NCBI RefSeq assembly: GCF_000482505.1
Contig: NZ_AXVL01000018.1
Coordinates: 1-64,000, forward strand
Direction: 5' to 3'
Origin: Leptotrichia trevisanii DSM 22070
GTDB taxonomy: Bacteria; Fusobacteriota; Fusobacteriia; Fusobacteriales; Leptotrichiaceae
Length of the DNA: 64,000 bases
Shown here: positions 17,148 to 25,675 of the stretch, piece after piece
Numbering within the stretch: position 1 is the first letter of the stretch
Layout: each line of letters opens with the position of its first letter
Notes under the pieces: model-generated
What the model was told of the DNA's origin: nothing
What the model saw: the letters and a program-made list of their open reading frames with translations, nothing else
The model's database searches: none
Translations under genes and position numbers: made by a program

Positions 17148-17582
17148 TTCCTCACCTCTATCAAAATTTATTATTTTATTTTCTATCCAATCCATTTCCA
17201 CAATATCTTTTTGAAATTCCAGCCCTTTTAAAGAACCTGAATTTGACACTGCTGGTTCTACTCCTTCTGGCAATGCTCCAACTCTTGTAATTAATCCATT
17301 CTCTATTTCTACTGATAATCTGTCAACTTTACGATTCTTAAAATGCTCCTTATTAAAAATTTCAACATTATTAGCAACAATAGCATCATCTTTAATCTCG
17401 ATGTTTTTAAATTTACCAATTACTGGAATTTCATTACGCAAAAGCCCTTTATTCATAAATTCAGAAGTATGAAAAGGAATAATATCCAGACTTTGCACAT
17501 TGCTAACTAACTTTTTAAAATTTTCTCCAGTCCAGTTTCCTTTTTTCCCATAATCTCCTGCTTTAAATAATACATAACTCAT
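16641..17582 (-). CDS. Head maturation protease / scaffold precursor (phage I-like, lambda C-like)
   Basis: 313 aa with two parts. Residues 1-145 are a small strand-rich domain (GDYGKKGNWTGENFKKLVSN, IPVIGKFKNIEIKD, VDRLSVEIENGLITRVGAL), as in Mu I-like prohead proteases. Residues 146-313 are a charged helical scaffold-like region with a Lys/Glu coiled coil (KKEPKTEDEIKEEAKKEFQK) and TPAMKSLGIESLIDKVIKE. No catalytic triad can be assigned by eye. An internal start with a strong SD at the junction suggests the scaffold half is also made alone. It precedes the decoration and capsid genes. Confidence 0.65.
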   Translation of the reverse strand: MSYVLFKAGDYGKKGNWTGENFKKLVSNVQSLDIIPFHTSEFMNKGLLRNEIPVIGKFKNIEIKDDAIVANNVEIFNKEHFKNRKVDRLSVEIENGLITRVGALPEGVEPAVSNSGSLKGLEFQKDIVEMDWIENKIINFDRGEEMNLDEILGKLNDLSLDDKIKLVNGTLKSLQEHEIEVAKKGIDLSIFEEKKEPKTEDEIKEEAKKEFQKELEVQEFMKANAAKITPAMKSLGIESLIDKVIKENNGIIEFSENGAKKQSNSKEILEKMFENMRAYERGGTLEFGNDERNKTYAQIEVEKYQKRHNKGGK

Positions 17583-17599
17583 TTTCCCCTCCTTCCTGA

Positions 17600-17701
17600 A
17601 AAAGAAAAAAGCCCAGCCTACGCTAAAATTAGCGTAAAACTGGACTCTCGGTCTCTGTGTTTTATCTTCTCAAATTATATCACATTTTTGATATTTTTCA
17701 A
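17600..17701 (-). promoter_or_regulatory. Promoter, conserved leader box and terminator hairpin before the head genes (copy A)
   Basis: Read on the minus strand: -35 TTGAAA (17,701-17,696), 16-nt spacer, -10 TATAAT (17,679-17,674), then the box AGAGACCGAGAGTCC (17,656-17,642), which runs into a hairpin (17,646-17,610, AGTCCAG...CTGGGCT) and a U run. The SD and start of the protease/scaffold gene follow at once. A second copy with a different stem sequence but the same plan lies before the terminase gene. It is either an attenuator, antitermination site, or small RNA gene. Confidence 0.75.
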
Positions 17702-17702
17702 G

Positions 17703-18161
17703 CTATTTTAATTTATTTATTACATATTCTTCTACAATTTTTTCAATATCTTTTCTATTCTTATCTGAAGCTCCAGAAAATTTCCTTGCCGGTACTACAA
17801 TTTTTTTTGAAAATGATATTTTACCAAAAATCTTATTATCTTTAGGAGTTATTTCCCCACCTTGATCCTGCAATCGTGCATAAATTAAATTTGAAAATAC
17901 TGATACACTATTTCCTGATATTTCAGCTACTCCTAACGAGCCTTTTAAAACTCCAGTATCACTTAGGGGCTTTCCATTTCTATGTTTTAACCTAGCCCAT
18001 TTATTTCCCTGATAATCAGTTTCAGTATTAAATCTTTTCCGCATTTCATCCTCCATATAAAATGCCACTTCATCCAACGTTTCCTCTTTGTTGATACTTC
18101 TTAATTTTTCCTTGAAACTTAAACTAAAACTATCAATATTTGTCTTTATATTAATTTTCAT
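17703..18161 (-). CDS. Phage virion morphogenesis protein (Mu gpG-like)
   Basis: 152 aa. ATG at 18,161 chosen because GAAAGGA lies just upstream; a longer TTG start has no support. Motifs MEDEMRKRFNTETDYQGNKW, RNGKPLSDTGVLKGSL and VFSNLIYARLQDQGGEITPK are the Phage_tail_S / virion morphogenesis signature. In Mu-like phages this protein is needed to complete heads or tails. It lies between the portal-MuF gene and the protease, the Mu-like position. Confidence 0.78.
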   Translation of the reverse strand: MKINIKTNIDSFSLSFKEKLRSINKEETLDEVAFYMEDEMRKRFNTETDYQGNKWARLKHRNGKPLSDTGVLKGSLGVAEISGNSVSVFSNLIYARLQDQGGEITPKDNKIFGKISFSKKIVVPARKFSGASDKNRKDIEKIVEEYVINKLK

Positions 18162-18203
18162 AATATTTTCCTTTCTCAAAAATCAATAACTTAAAAAAAA
18201 TTT

Positions 18204-18515
18204 TTAAGTCAATAAATCCTTTGTACCTTTCACTAATCTATAAGCCTTTTTCATCATAGTATTTTCTTCTAAATATTCCAAGCCTTTTAAAGTTATTTTA
18301 GGATTAACTAATTTAATGCCTGAGCCTCCTATTGCTTTTATAATTCTAATTCCACTTATATATCCATTTTCATCCAACTGTATCATCAGATTTGCCCAAC
18401 GTTCATAGGATATTCCAAATCTTTCGTGCGATATTATTTCATTGTCAAAAATTTCATAATCCATAGCCTGCTCTAAAGCTATCAGTATTTTATATATTAT
18501 TTTGAAGTTATCCAT
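18204..18515 (-). CDS. YjcQ-family small phage protein (winged-helix-like)
   Basis: 103 aa. The pattern is IYKILIALEQAMDYEIFDNE, then ISYERWANLMIQLDENGYIS, ITLKGLEYLEENTMMKKAYR. This is the YjcQ family, small phage proteins with a winged-helix-like fold. A second family member with the same LTLKGLDYLENNSSMKKAYK ending is at 31,641, so the prophage carries one late and one early paralogue. Function is not established; DNA binding is plausible. Confidence 0.7.
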   Translation of the reverse strand: MDNFKIIYKILIALEQAMDYEIFDNEIISHERFGISYERWANLMIQLDENGYISGIRIIKAIGGSGIKLVNPKITLKGLEYLEENTMMKKAYRLVKGTKDLLT

Positions 18516-18565
18516 TTTTATTTATTCCTTTCTCTCATATTTTCCCTTTTATTAAAATTAAATAT

Positions 18566-18769
18566 TTAAGCATCGGAAGCATCTTTAAATATTTCATCAA
18601 CAATTGCTTTTGCTCTCTCTTTTGGTGTCATCTTTGCAAGCCTTGCATCTCTTTCTTCGTTTTCTTTTTTTATTTCTTCTTGTATTCTTTCAAACTCATC
18701 GTCTTCATCATCAGAACCGCCTTCTTCAAATATTTTTAGCCATTCATCTAACGATTTTTTTTCTTCCAT
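18566..18769 (-). CDS. Small acidic protein overlapping the portal-MuF gene
   Basis: 67 aa from the ATG at 18,769 (SD GGAAG); a GTG at 18,778 is the alternative. Strongly acidic and helical (GGSDDEDDEFERIQEEIKKE), then ARLAKMTPKERAKAIVDEIF. It overlaps the end of the portal-MuF-metalloprotease gene, so the two are coupled. No family recognised. Placement directly after a gene ending in a possible toxin or protease domain makes an inhibitor or immunity role conceivable, but unproven. Confidence 0.55.
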   Translation of the reverse strand: MEEKKSLDEWLKIFEEGGSDDEDDEFERIQEEIKKENEERDARLAKMTPKERAKAIVDEIFKDASDA

Positions 18770-21708
18770 TCTTTCCACTTCCTTTCAATAAACTTTCCTA
18801 TCATTTTTGAAATTTTTCGTGGTTTTGGATTGTTATTATACTCACTCCAAGCTTCAGCTATAAATTCTTCCCGTTGATTCGTTGCATACCTAGATAATTC
18901 ATTTTGTATTTCAGTTTTGTTTTGCTCATAGAATTCTCTTACATTATCACTTTTAGAAATATTTAACAGCTTGTCTATCTGATGTCCAAATTCATGATCA
19001 AAAATAGATTTCATTGTATCACAGCCAACAGGTTTCCATCCATTAGCCACTTGCCTTTTTCTTTCAGCAATAACATTATTATAATTATTGTAGTAATTTG
19101 AGTTCAATGATATTCCAGCGTATTTGTTTACTATTTTTATAATTTCATTTTCATCTGGATTATTTCCTAACCTAGCAACATGAAATGATTCCGCTGTTCG
19201 ATTGTTTTTTATATTCAATTTACCTAAAATATAATCTACTAATTCTTTAGTTCCTTTTGTCAATTTATTATTCTTAGCATAATTTTTCAATTCCGCTTCA
19301 AGCAATTCATTTCTCTTTTGCATACTTCCAACAAATTTAATTTGCTCTACAACTTCTGGATATTTACTCTTCATAGCCGCAAGTCCACGATTCCACTCGT
19401 TAGCACAACGTACATCAATACCAGCATAGTCAGCTTTAACTCCCACTACTTTTTCAGCATAGTTATTTGCTTCTTTTACTGTCTTTATTGAATCAATTAT
19501 ACTCCTGTTACCGTCTTTTTTCAATGGTTTAGTAAGCACAAAATCAGGAATATCATATTTGTCAGCAAATGCTTTTACTTTTTTCTCATACTTTTCCTGA
19601 AGCATTTCTATATACTTTTCATTTCCGACATTCCCCGCAAAACTTCCTACATCTTGGCTAATATCATCGCCACCCACAACTTCATCGGGATTTACCTCAT
19701 CTGCTGTCAAAGATACTGTATAACACCTACAGTTATATCCATTTGGTGGAAAATATTTATCAGCTTCAAGCGTTCCTATCTTAAATATTTTTCCATTAAG
19801 TTCTCGTGTATGCTCTTGTTCCCTTCCGTCTAATGTTCCGCAATACTGATAATATGGATAACGTTCTTTGTATTTATCCATTTTCATATATATTCCAGTA
19901 TTGTAGGCGTGATTCATATTAGTTCTAAATACTGTTTTTAAATATCCCTCATTCAATGCCAATCCACTTTGCGATAAAATATTATCCACGTCTTTTTTCC
20001 ATTCTTTGAATGTTCCGCCATTCTCAAGCGTATTTGACATTTGTTTAAATATCTTTTCTGTAACATTCACATCAGTAACTTTCTTAATCCAAAAGTTTTT
20101 ATGTCGTGCATACTCAATTTCATTTTCAATGTTGCTGTAAAGAGCAGGATGTTTTTTCAAAAAATTATCAAGTGCTGCATTTCTTGTCTGAGTTCTAGTG
20201 CTTGAAAATTCTATAATTCCATCGTCAACCATAATAGCATTGTCAAATCCTTTCATTGTTGACATCAATAACAAGTCTTCCAAAGTATTGTCATAATCAA
20301 ACTCCAAATCAAATAAATCTGATACATCGTTTGCTTTTTCCAATTTTTCCCGTACGGCCCTTAACACATTTTTGTGCCATTTTTTGAAATTATTTTCAAT
20401 GAATTTATCAAATTGTTCCTGATTTTTTTCTATTTTTACACGCTTTTCATAAATTTTTTTTTTGGAAAATTCAATGCTGGACTTATTAAAGGTATTTATT
20501 CCAAGATTATCAGAATTTACTGAAGTTTCAACTTCTACAAGATCTGTTGCTTCCATTCCCAGAAATTCTGCCAGTTTTTCTATTGTCAATTTGTATCCGG
20601 AAGCAGATAATTTTGATATTGTATCCATTTTTTTTGACAAAACTTCCGCCTTTTTATTTTCTAATTCCAACGTTTCATTTTCATCAATTTCTTCCACAAA
20701 TTTGAAATAAAAATTTCTACTTTCATAACCGTACAGTTCCGCATCAATTTCAATAATTTTTTGAAACCAGTCCCTGATTTTCTTTATCTTTGCATTTATT
20801 TTAAAGTCCTTTTGCCTATCGTGAACTTCTCCCAATGCTCTGTTTCCACTACTTCCATCTATTCCACTTACAAGCGTACTTCCCAGTATATATTGCTTAA
20901 TGGCTTTGGTTTTTTCCTGTCTTAACTGCTCATATATTTCTGGTTTTAAATCATCCAGTTTTATAAATTCAACAAAATCTCGTAGTGGCTTATCACCCGA
21001 AGTAGGAATTGCCAAAATATCCTTACCTTTAGCCTTTTTTAAATCTTTGGCCTGCTGTTCCACGCTTTTAAACCTTGCCTCTTTTTCTTCCCTTGACGCT
21101 GTTTCAAGTGGCGGCTCGTAAGCAAATACTGTGATTATATCTCCATATTTTTCAATAATTGCATTTAATTTATTATCTAAATTCTCTTTAGCCTGATACA
21201 CTTTTACAAGCGGCTCTAAATCACTTTCTCCTTGTAAATTTTCAAGTGATTCATTATTTACACAAAGCAGGAATCTATTTTTTTCATTATCAATTATTAT
21301 TTCGTTATTCCTTGTTTTAACTTTCCATCCAGTATCTTTATTGTATGAAATATATCTATTTGGCAACAGTATTAAATCTGTAATTATCATATTTTCATAT
21401 GAAATTTCAAAAATACTTTTTTTATTTATCGTTGCTTTTAACATATTTGATAATATAGTTGACATATTTAGATTATTAAATCTTTTTTGTATTTCTAGTG
21501 CCTGCTGTTCCAAATCTGTTATATCTGTTGCAATCATCCATTCCCTTGATACAATTGATTCATTCATCAATTCCAAAGCTGCACTTATATCAATATCTTT
21601 TTGCATTCTTTTTAATAGTTCATCTGTTAATTCACTTGAACCACTGCCTGTTCCTAAGCTAATTATTTCCTGAACTAATTTACTTGTAACATTTTGTCTT
21701 ATACTCAT
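18748..21708 (-). CDS. Fused portal (Mu gp29/DUF935) - MuF - zinc metalloprotease-like protein
   Basis: 986 aa with three parts. (1) About 1-480: portal of the DUF935 type (SREWMIATDITDLEQQALEI, NRALGEVHDRQKDF). (2) About 560-665: MuF minor head domain (FRTNMNHAYNTGIYMKMDKY, QYCGTLDGREQEHTRELNGK, FPPNGYNCRCY). (3) Residues 700-986: a C-terminal domain with a zincin motif HEFGH at 905-909 and a downstream EFIAEAW with Glu952, spacing suited to a third zinc ligand. Portal and MuF are separate genes in Mu. MuF proteins of temperate phages are known carriers of C-terminal effector domains. Overlaps the terminase gene by 4 bases. Confidence 0.85.
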   Translation of the reverse strand: MSIRQNVTSKLVQEIISLGTGSGSSELTDELLKRMQKDIDISAALELMNESIVSREWMIATDITDLEQQALEIQKRFNNLNMSTILSNMLKATINKKSIFEISYENMIITDLILLPNRYISYNKDTGWKVKTRNNEIIIDNEKNRFLLCVNNESLENLQGESDLEPLVKVYQAKENLDNKLNAIIEKYGDIITVFAYEPPLETASREEKEARFKSVEQQAKDLKKAKGKDILAIPTSGDKPLRDFVEFIKLDDLKPEIYEQLRQEKTKAIKQYILGSTLVSGIDGSSGNRALGEVHDRQKDFKINAKIKKIRDWFQKIIEIDAELYGYESRNFYFKFVEEIDENETLELENKKAEVLSKKMDTISKLSASGYKLTIEKLAEFLGMEATDLVEVETSVNSDNLGINTFNKSSIEFSKKKIYEKRVKIEKNQEQFDKFIENNFKKWHKNVLRAVREKLEKANDVSDLFDLEFDYDNTLEDLLLMSTMKGFDNAIMVDDGIIEFSSTRTQTRNAALDNFLKKHPALYSNIENEIEYARHKNFWIKKVTDVNVTEKIFKQMSNTLENGGTFKEWKKDVDNILSQSGLALNEGYLKTVFRTNMNHAYNTGIYMKMDKYKERYPYYQYCGTLDGREQEHTRELNGKIFKIGTLEADKYFPPNGYNCRCYTVSLTADEVNPDEVVGGDDISQDVGSFAGNVGNEKYIEMLQEKYEKKVKAFADKYDIPDFVLTKPLKKDGNRSIIDSIKTVKEANNYAEKVVGVKADYAGIDVRCANEWNRGLAAMKSKYPEVVEQIKFVGSMQKRNELLEAELKNYAKNNKLTKGTKELVDYILGKLNIKNNRTAESFHVARLGNNPDENEIIKIVNKYAGISLNSNYYNNYNNVIAERKRQVANGWKPVGCDTMKSIFDHEFGHQIDKLLNISKSDNVREFYEQNKTEIQNELSRYATNQREEFIAEAWSEYNNNPKPRKISKMIGKFIERKWKEWKKKNR

Positions 21709-23192
21709 ACTCCAATAAACTTCCTTTCATATCTTACAAACATCTTATTCAACTCATTTATAACTATTCCAGCATAAGAACACACATCAACAGCGTCATC
21801 ATGTGCAGCATTCGGAAACTTCAATAATTGTTCCTCTAATTCATACAACTTTGGCAAATTTTTATAAAAGTATACTTTCCCAGTTTCAAACATTACTGAT
21901 ATTGCCAATGCTCTAGTTGTTTTGTCAACATCGGCTATTAATTCCTTTAATGCTATGCCTTCCCGCTCTGCCTGCTGTTTTATTCCTATTCCAGATGATT
22001 TTGTTTCTATTGCCTGAAATTTCAAGAATCCATCATATTTCACTCTATATTGTTTTATAGTGGCCCACTGATCAGGAACTTCTATTTTATCTAAGAATAA
22101 ATCTGTTAAATATAAATTATATTCTTTGTCACAAATCCAAGTAGCTATTGCCGTTGAATCACTGCTCTTTTTGACAGTCAAAGCTGTGTCTATGGTTTGA
22201 AATGCAAAACATTCTTTTGTATCAATTCTTTTCAATCCAGCTTCAGATTCAATCTCAATATATCTATTTTCAATTACTTTAAAATATTTGAAGTATTGCC
22301 GCTTAAATAATCCGCCGTCTTCTGCCTGTGGACGTTGTTGATATAACGATATAAATTCCCGCTCACCTACTGCTTTTCTTATTGCCTTTAATTCCTCAAT
22401 GCCATATCTTTCTGGCCATAATGCTTCTCCTGGTTCTCTTCCTAAAATATCCTCTTCTTCTGCAATTGCAGGCAGTACAATTGGTTCAAATATTTCTCCA
22501 GTTCCATCCCGCATTTCCTTTTCAATTCTTCCAACCAAATCATCATCATGCCATCTTGTCTGAATAATTATTATTCCGCCTCCAGGTGCTAGCCTTGTAC
22601 GGATTGTTGATTGGTACCAGGACCAAACTTTATCCCTTTGGACTTTTGAGTTGGCATCTTCTCTATTTTTAAATGGATCATCTATAATTGCTATATGTGC
22701 ACCTTTTCCAGTTGCTGAACCGCCTACTCCAGTTGATACTACTGAACCACGCTTTAGGTTTATTCCCCAGTTTGCCCCCGCTGATTTATCTTTGTCAATT
22801 TCATTGTTAAATACTCCTGTTCCTGTTTTGCTATGCCTTTTATACGTATCTCTTGCTATTTTCCCAAAGTCACTGGCAAGATCTGCATTGTATGCTGCAA
22901 TGATTATTTCAAAATCTGGATTACTTCCAACTACCCAAGCTGGCATTTTTTTAGTTGTGGTTTCAGATTTTGAATGTCGTGGCGGCATACAAATATACAT
23001 TCTTGGTGATTGGCCATTTTTAACTTTTTCTACAAATTCCTGAACCTTAGCTGTTAAAAATTCTATGTGTCTTGCTCTTTTATAATTGCCTTCCCCATCA
23101 TAAATAAGAAATTCAAGAAGATTACGCCGTGCTTTTTCCTTTTGTATTTTCCGCTTTAACAGTTCCTGTTGAATTTTATCCTTGATTTCCAT
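21705..23192 (-). CDS. Terminase large subunit
   Basis: 495 aa. The ATPase part has the Walker A variant PPRHSKS at residues 70-76, Walker B AIIDDPF, and QTRWHDDDLVGRI. The nuclease part has the acidic residues of QTIDTAL and of the late HDDAVDV motif. It packages DNA into the prohead through the portal, whose gene starts within its stop codon. The start overlaps the small subunit gene by 17 bases. Confidence 0.94.
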   Translation of the reverse strand: MEIKDKIQQELLKRKIQKEKARRNLLEFLIYDGEGNYKRARHIEFLTAKVQEFVEKVKNGQSPRMYICMPPRHSKSETTTKKMPAWVVGSNPDFEIIIAAYNADLASDFGKIARDTYKRHSKTGTGVFNNEIDKDKSAGANWGINLKRGSVVSTGVGGSATGKGAHIAIIDDPFKNREDANSKVQRDKVWSWYQSTIRTRLAPGGGIIIIQTRWHDDDLVGRIEKEMRDGTGEIFEPIVLPAIAEEEDILGREPGEALWPERYGIEELKAIRKAVGEREFISLYQQRPQAEDGGLFKRQYFKYFKVIENRYIEIESEAGLKRIDTKECFAFQTIDTALTVKKSSDSTAIATWICDKEYNLYLTDLFLDKIEVPDQWATIKQYRVKYDGFLKFQAIETKSSGIGIKQQAEREGIALKELIADVDKTTRALAISVMFETGKVYFYKNLPKLYELEEQLLKFPNAAHDDAVDVCSYAGIVINELNKMFVRYERKFIGV

Positions 23193-23910
23193 TTTCCATA
23201 TCCTTCAGCAATTTGTTTAATTGCTCATCACTTAATTCTGATAAATTTAAGTCTTCTGATATAGTTACTTTCTGTTCCACTTTTTTATTTTCCGTATATT
23301 CATCAGGAACTATATTTGACATCAAATATTTTTGAGCCCTTACATCACCTTGTATATCTTTGGCAATCTTAGTCTTTTTTGTTTCTCCTGTCTTTTCTCC
23401 AGTTTTGGTAACTACAATATCCTCTTCCCGTTCCTCTACCGTTCTATATCCCACTGCACTTTTATACATTGCATCTTCTACTTCCCCCAGCATTCGTCCT
23501 TTTTTCAATGCCTTGTAGAAATGTATATTTTCCTGATTATATTTATAGAACGTTGAAATAGAGATTCCCAGTTTATCTGCTATTTCCTGATTAGAATAGA
23601 TCGGCTTTCCTACATCATTTACCATACGAGCCAATTCAAATAATTTTTCCAGCATTTCTCCAGTCAGTTTTGTAAGTGAGCCATTTAATGGCTGATTCTT
23701 TTTTATGCCCGCAGGAACTTCAAATGGAACATAAATAAAATCACTTAAATCATTCCAATTTTTTCTTCTAATATAGTTATTTAAGTTTTGTGGGGATATT
23801 CCATATAATTTGGCTATTTGCCGTTTATTTATTGCCTTATCATTTCCGTCAGCTTCATAAAGTTTTGTCTGATAATATTGTTTTAACTTTGACAACTTCC
23901 ACTTCTGCAT
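23176..23910 (-). CDS. Terminase small subunit
   Basis: 244 aa. An N-terminal helix-turn-helix (NKRQIAKLYGISPQNLNNYI) and a second one (SNQEIADKLGISISTFYKY) followed by a C-terminal helical part are typical of small terminase subunits that recognise the packaging site. It is first in the late operon, behind the second copy of the promoter/leader/terminator element. SD GAGGTG precedes the ATG at 23,910. Confidence 0.82.
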   Translation of the reverse strand: MQKWKLSKLKQYYQTKLYEADGNDKAINKRQIAKLYGISPQNLNNYIRRKNWNDLSDFIYVPFEVPAGIKKNQPLNGSLTKLTGEMLEKLFELARMVNDVGKPIYSNQEIADKLGISISTFYKYNQENIHFYKALKKGRMLGEVEDAMYKSAVGYRTVEEREEDIVVTKTGEKTGETKKTKIAKDIQGDVRAQKYLMSNIVPDEYTENKKVEQKVTISEDLNLSELSDEQLNKLLKDMENGNQG

Positions 23911-23938
23911 TCCTTTTTCACCTCTTTAAAATAAAAAT

Positions 23939-24044
23939 AGCCCTTCAAATCGTGAAAATTACCCAATTAGGGTTTCACAATTCAAAGGACTCTCGGTCTC
24001 TACATTTATTAATTAAATTATATCATATTTTTATCATTTTTCAA
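23939..24044 (-). promoter_or_regulatory. Promoter, conserved leader box and terminator hairpin before the terminase genes (copy B)
   Basis: Minus strand: TTGAAA (24,044-24,039), 16-nt spacer, TATAAT (24,022-24,017), box AGAGACCGAGAGTCC (24,001-23,987), then a long hairpin (about 23,992-23,939) whose 19-bp lower stem pairs fully if G-U pairs are allowed, and a U-rich tract. The box is identical to copy A at 17.6 kb although the stem sequences differ. Late transcription probably starts here and must pass this terminator. Confidence 0.78.
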
Positions 24045-24057
24045 CCATTTTTACTTA

Positions 24058-24185
24058 TTTTCAAAAACCAACATTTGTGAATAAATGTTAATTATTGCCA
24101 CTTTTTTATTTTCATATTTTCCCCAAATTTCCCTTGCTTACAATTTCCTATTTTTCAAAAACCAACATTATAAATAATATAATGT
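24058..24185. repeat. Two 18-bp direct repeats each ending in a hairpin
   Basis: TTTTCAAAAACCAACATT occurs at 24,058-24,075 and 24,152-24,169. Each copy runs into a small palindrome with different sequence: AACATTT/AAATGTT (24,070-24,089) and ACATTATA/TATAATGT (24,165-24,185). The repeats lie just upstream of the late promoter. They could bind the small terminase, a late activator or one of the recombinases. Confidence 0.7.
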
Positions 24186-24701
24186 GGGATTTTATCATTT
24201 TTCAATTTTTGACTTTTGCTTCTTCTTCCCTTAGTTTAAACTTTGTAAAAATTTTCACAAGCGTATCCTAGATACTGATTTTATTGGCTTAGTTGTACCT
24301 CGGACACTTTTGAAATATCCTCAAACCATTGATTTTACTGGGTTTGCTTATCCTCTAAAATTAAATTTTACCAAAAATAGGGGGTAAACATATTGCTCGA
24401 AGTTTTTTGTTTCAAGTTTATTATTATTTTGAGTTTTTGTTTATATACCTCGTAGTATTTTTACTTTTTCACTACATCATTAACCAGAATTTCTAATTCT
24501 AATGATTCTTGCAAATAATCCGTACATTTGTTTATAAAACTTATTTTTTTCTTTGTCCATTTGTTATAAAAGCACTCTAGAACTTCCTTTGAGATACAAT
24601 TTTTTTATAACAAGTTTCAAAACTCTCTTTTTTGTTTATATTTTTTATAAAAATCCCTAAACTTAACAATTACACATAATATAATACTATATATGCAACT
24701 A

Positions 24702-24748
24702 CTAAAAAAGACTATCAAAGCCATAATTTATAATAGTTTCAATAGTCT
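24702..24748 (-). terminator. Intrinsic terminator after the recombinase cassette
   Basis: On the minus strand AGACTATTGAAAC pairs with GCTTTGATAGTCT (stem with two G-U pairs), followed by a run of T. It lies 50 bases past the stop of the 217-aa recombinase and would end the early transcript before the late region. Confidence 0.7.
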
Positions 24749-24798
24749 ACATTTCACACTTTATTTTTCAAATATTACCTTTTTCTAAAAAAAGTTTA

Positions 24799-25452
24799 TC
24801 AATGAATACCTATACTTGAATTTGCCTCTAATATACTTTTATCAATATCCCTATTTACATACTGCAAATAAATTAAAGTATTTTTCAGACTCTTATGTCC
24901 TAAAAACTTTTGTACTTTTATAATATCCACATTCTCACTAAGTAAATGAACGGCCCTAGTATGTCTAAAGGTATGTGGTTTAACCCAATCATATCCAAGT
25001 ATGTTCAACCCGTATTTTTTTATCATATCGTATGCTCCATATCTTTGATATATTTTTTTACCTTTTGCTGTTACTCTTGTAAAGAGCTTATCTTTTTTGT
25101 CCAGTTTATATTTATTGATGTGTACGAGCATCATATTCATTAATTCGTTACTTATGATACATTCTCTTTTCGCTGCTTTTCTTTGTTTTGAATTTACAAG
25201 TTTAACCTTATTGTATTTCAAATCAATATCTCTTATATCAAATGATAACGCCTCACTTATTCTTGCTGCTGTTTCAAACAAAAATCTGACTAACATTTTG
25301 TGAAAATCATTATGTATCATTTTTTCTAATTCAAAATATTCCTGTATTGTTAAATATTTTATTTCATGTTCTACATAATAGTTTTTTTTATTTATTATTG
25401 TTACTCCAGATTGATAATTGTTTGTTATGTTATAATTATTTACAATTTCCAT
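24799..25452 (-). CDS. Short tyrosine recombinase (catalytic domain only)
   Basis: 217 aa. The catalytic set is complete: R64 (AARISEAL), H160 and R163 (PHTFRHTR), H186 (LGHKSLKN), Y195 (TLIYLQY). The N-terminal core-binding domain is nearly absent; only about 30 unrelated residues precede the catalytic fold. Small recombinases of this kind are often found just before the terminase genes of phages, with unknown role. It overlaps the zinc-ribbon gene by 17 bases. Confidence 0.85.
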   Translation of the reverse strand: MEIVNNYNITNNYQSGVTIINKKNYYVEHEIKYLTIQEYFELEKMIHNDFHKMLVRFLFETAARISEALSFDIRDIDLKYNKVKLVNSKQRKAAKRECIISNELMNMMLVHINKYKLDKKDKLFTRVTAKGKKIYQRYGAYDMIKKYGLNILGYDWVKPHTFRHTRAVHLLSENVDIIKVQKFLGHKSLKNTLIYLQYVNRDIDKSILEANSSIGIH

Positions 25453-25675
25453 CTATAATATCCTCTTTTCTCAGTTTTATAACTACCTTTTGCCCACATA
25501 TTTCTCTGTGCCTGTTATCTCTCCGTTTACTATTGCATACTATACAAATACCTTCACCATCTGCATAAATTTCTGATTTACTGCCTTTTATGTGTATAAT
25601 TTTTCTATCCTTTTGTTTTTCTATAGCTAAAACAGCTCCGCATTTTGGACAAGTAATTTTTCTTTCCCTAGACAA
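25436..25675 (-). CDS. Small zinc-ribbon protein between two recombinases
   Basis: 79 aa. CPKCGAVLAI and CIVCNSKRR supply two CxxC pairs, forming a zinc ribbon; the rest is basic. It overlaps recombinase genes on both sides (8 and 17 bases), so all three are translated as one unit. Probably a DNA- or protein-binding partner of the recombinases; no family name assigned. Confidence 0.65.
   Translation of the reverse strand: MSRERKITCPKCGAVLAIEKQKDRKIIHIKGSKSEIYADGEGICIVCNSKRRDNRHREICGQKVVIKLRKEDIIDGNCK

Larger units (their letters stand above)
24045..24798. other. Gene-free stretch between early and late regions
   Basis: About 750 bases without a convincing gene. It holds two 18-bp direct repeats with hairpins next to the late promoter, a loosely repeated 25-mer (24,276-24,300 and 24,330-24,354, 18 of 25 identical), and a terminator at its right end. 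One minus-strand frame around 24,460-24,600 is open but has no start codon and is probably a relic. The place directly upstream of the small terminase gene makes it a candidate packaging (pac/cos) region. Confidence 0.5.

Noticed and set aside
24270-24354. Loosely repeated 25-mer as a recombination site
   Set aside because: Only 18 of 25 bases agree, close to what AT-rich DNA gives by chance.
24440-24610. Minus-strand frame reading ISKEVLECFYNKWTKKKI
   Set aside because: Open for about 47 codons but with no start codon and an upstream stop; treated as a relic.
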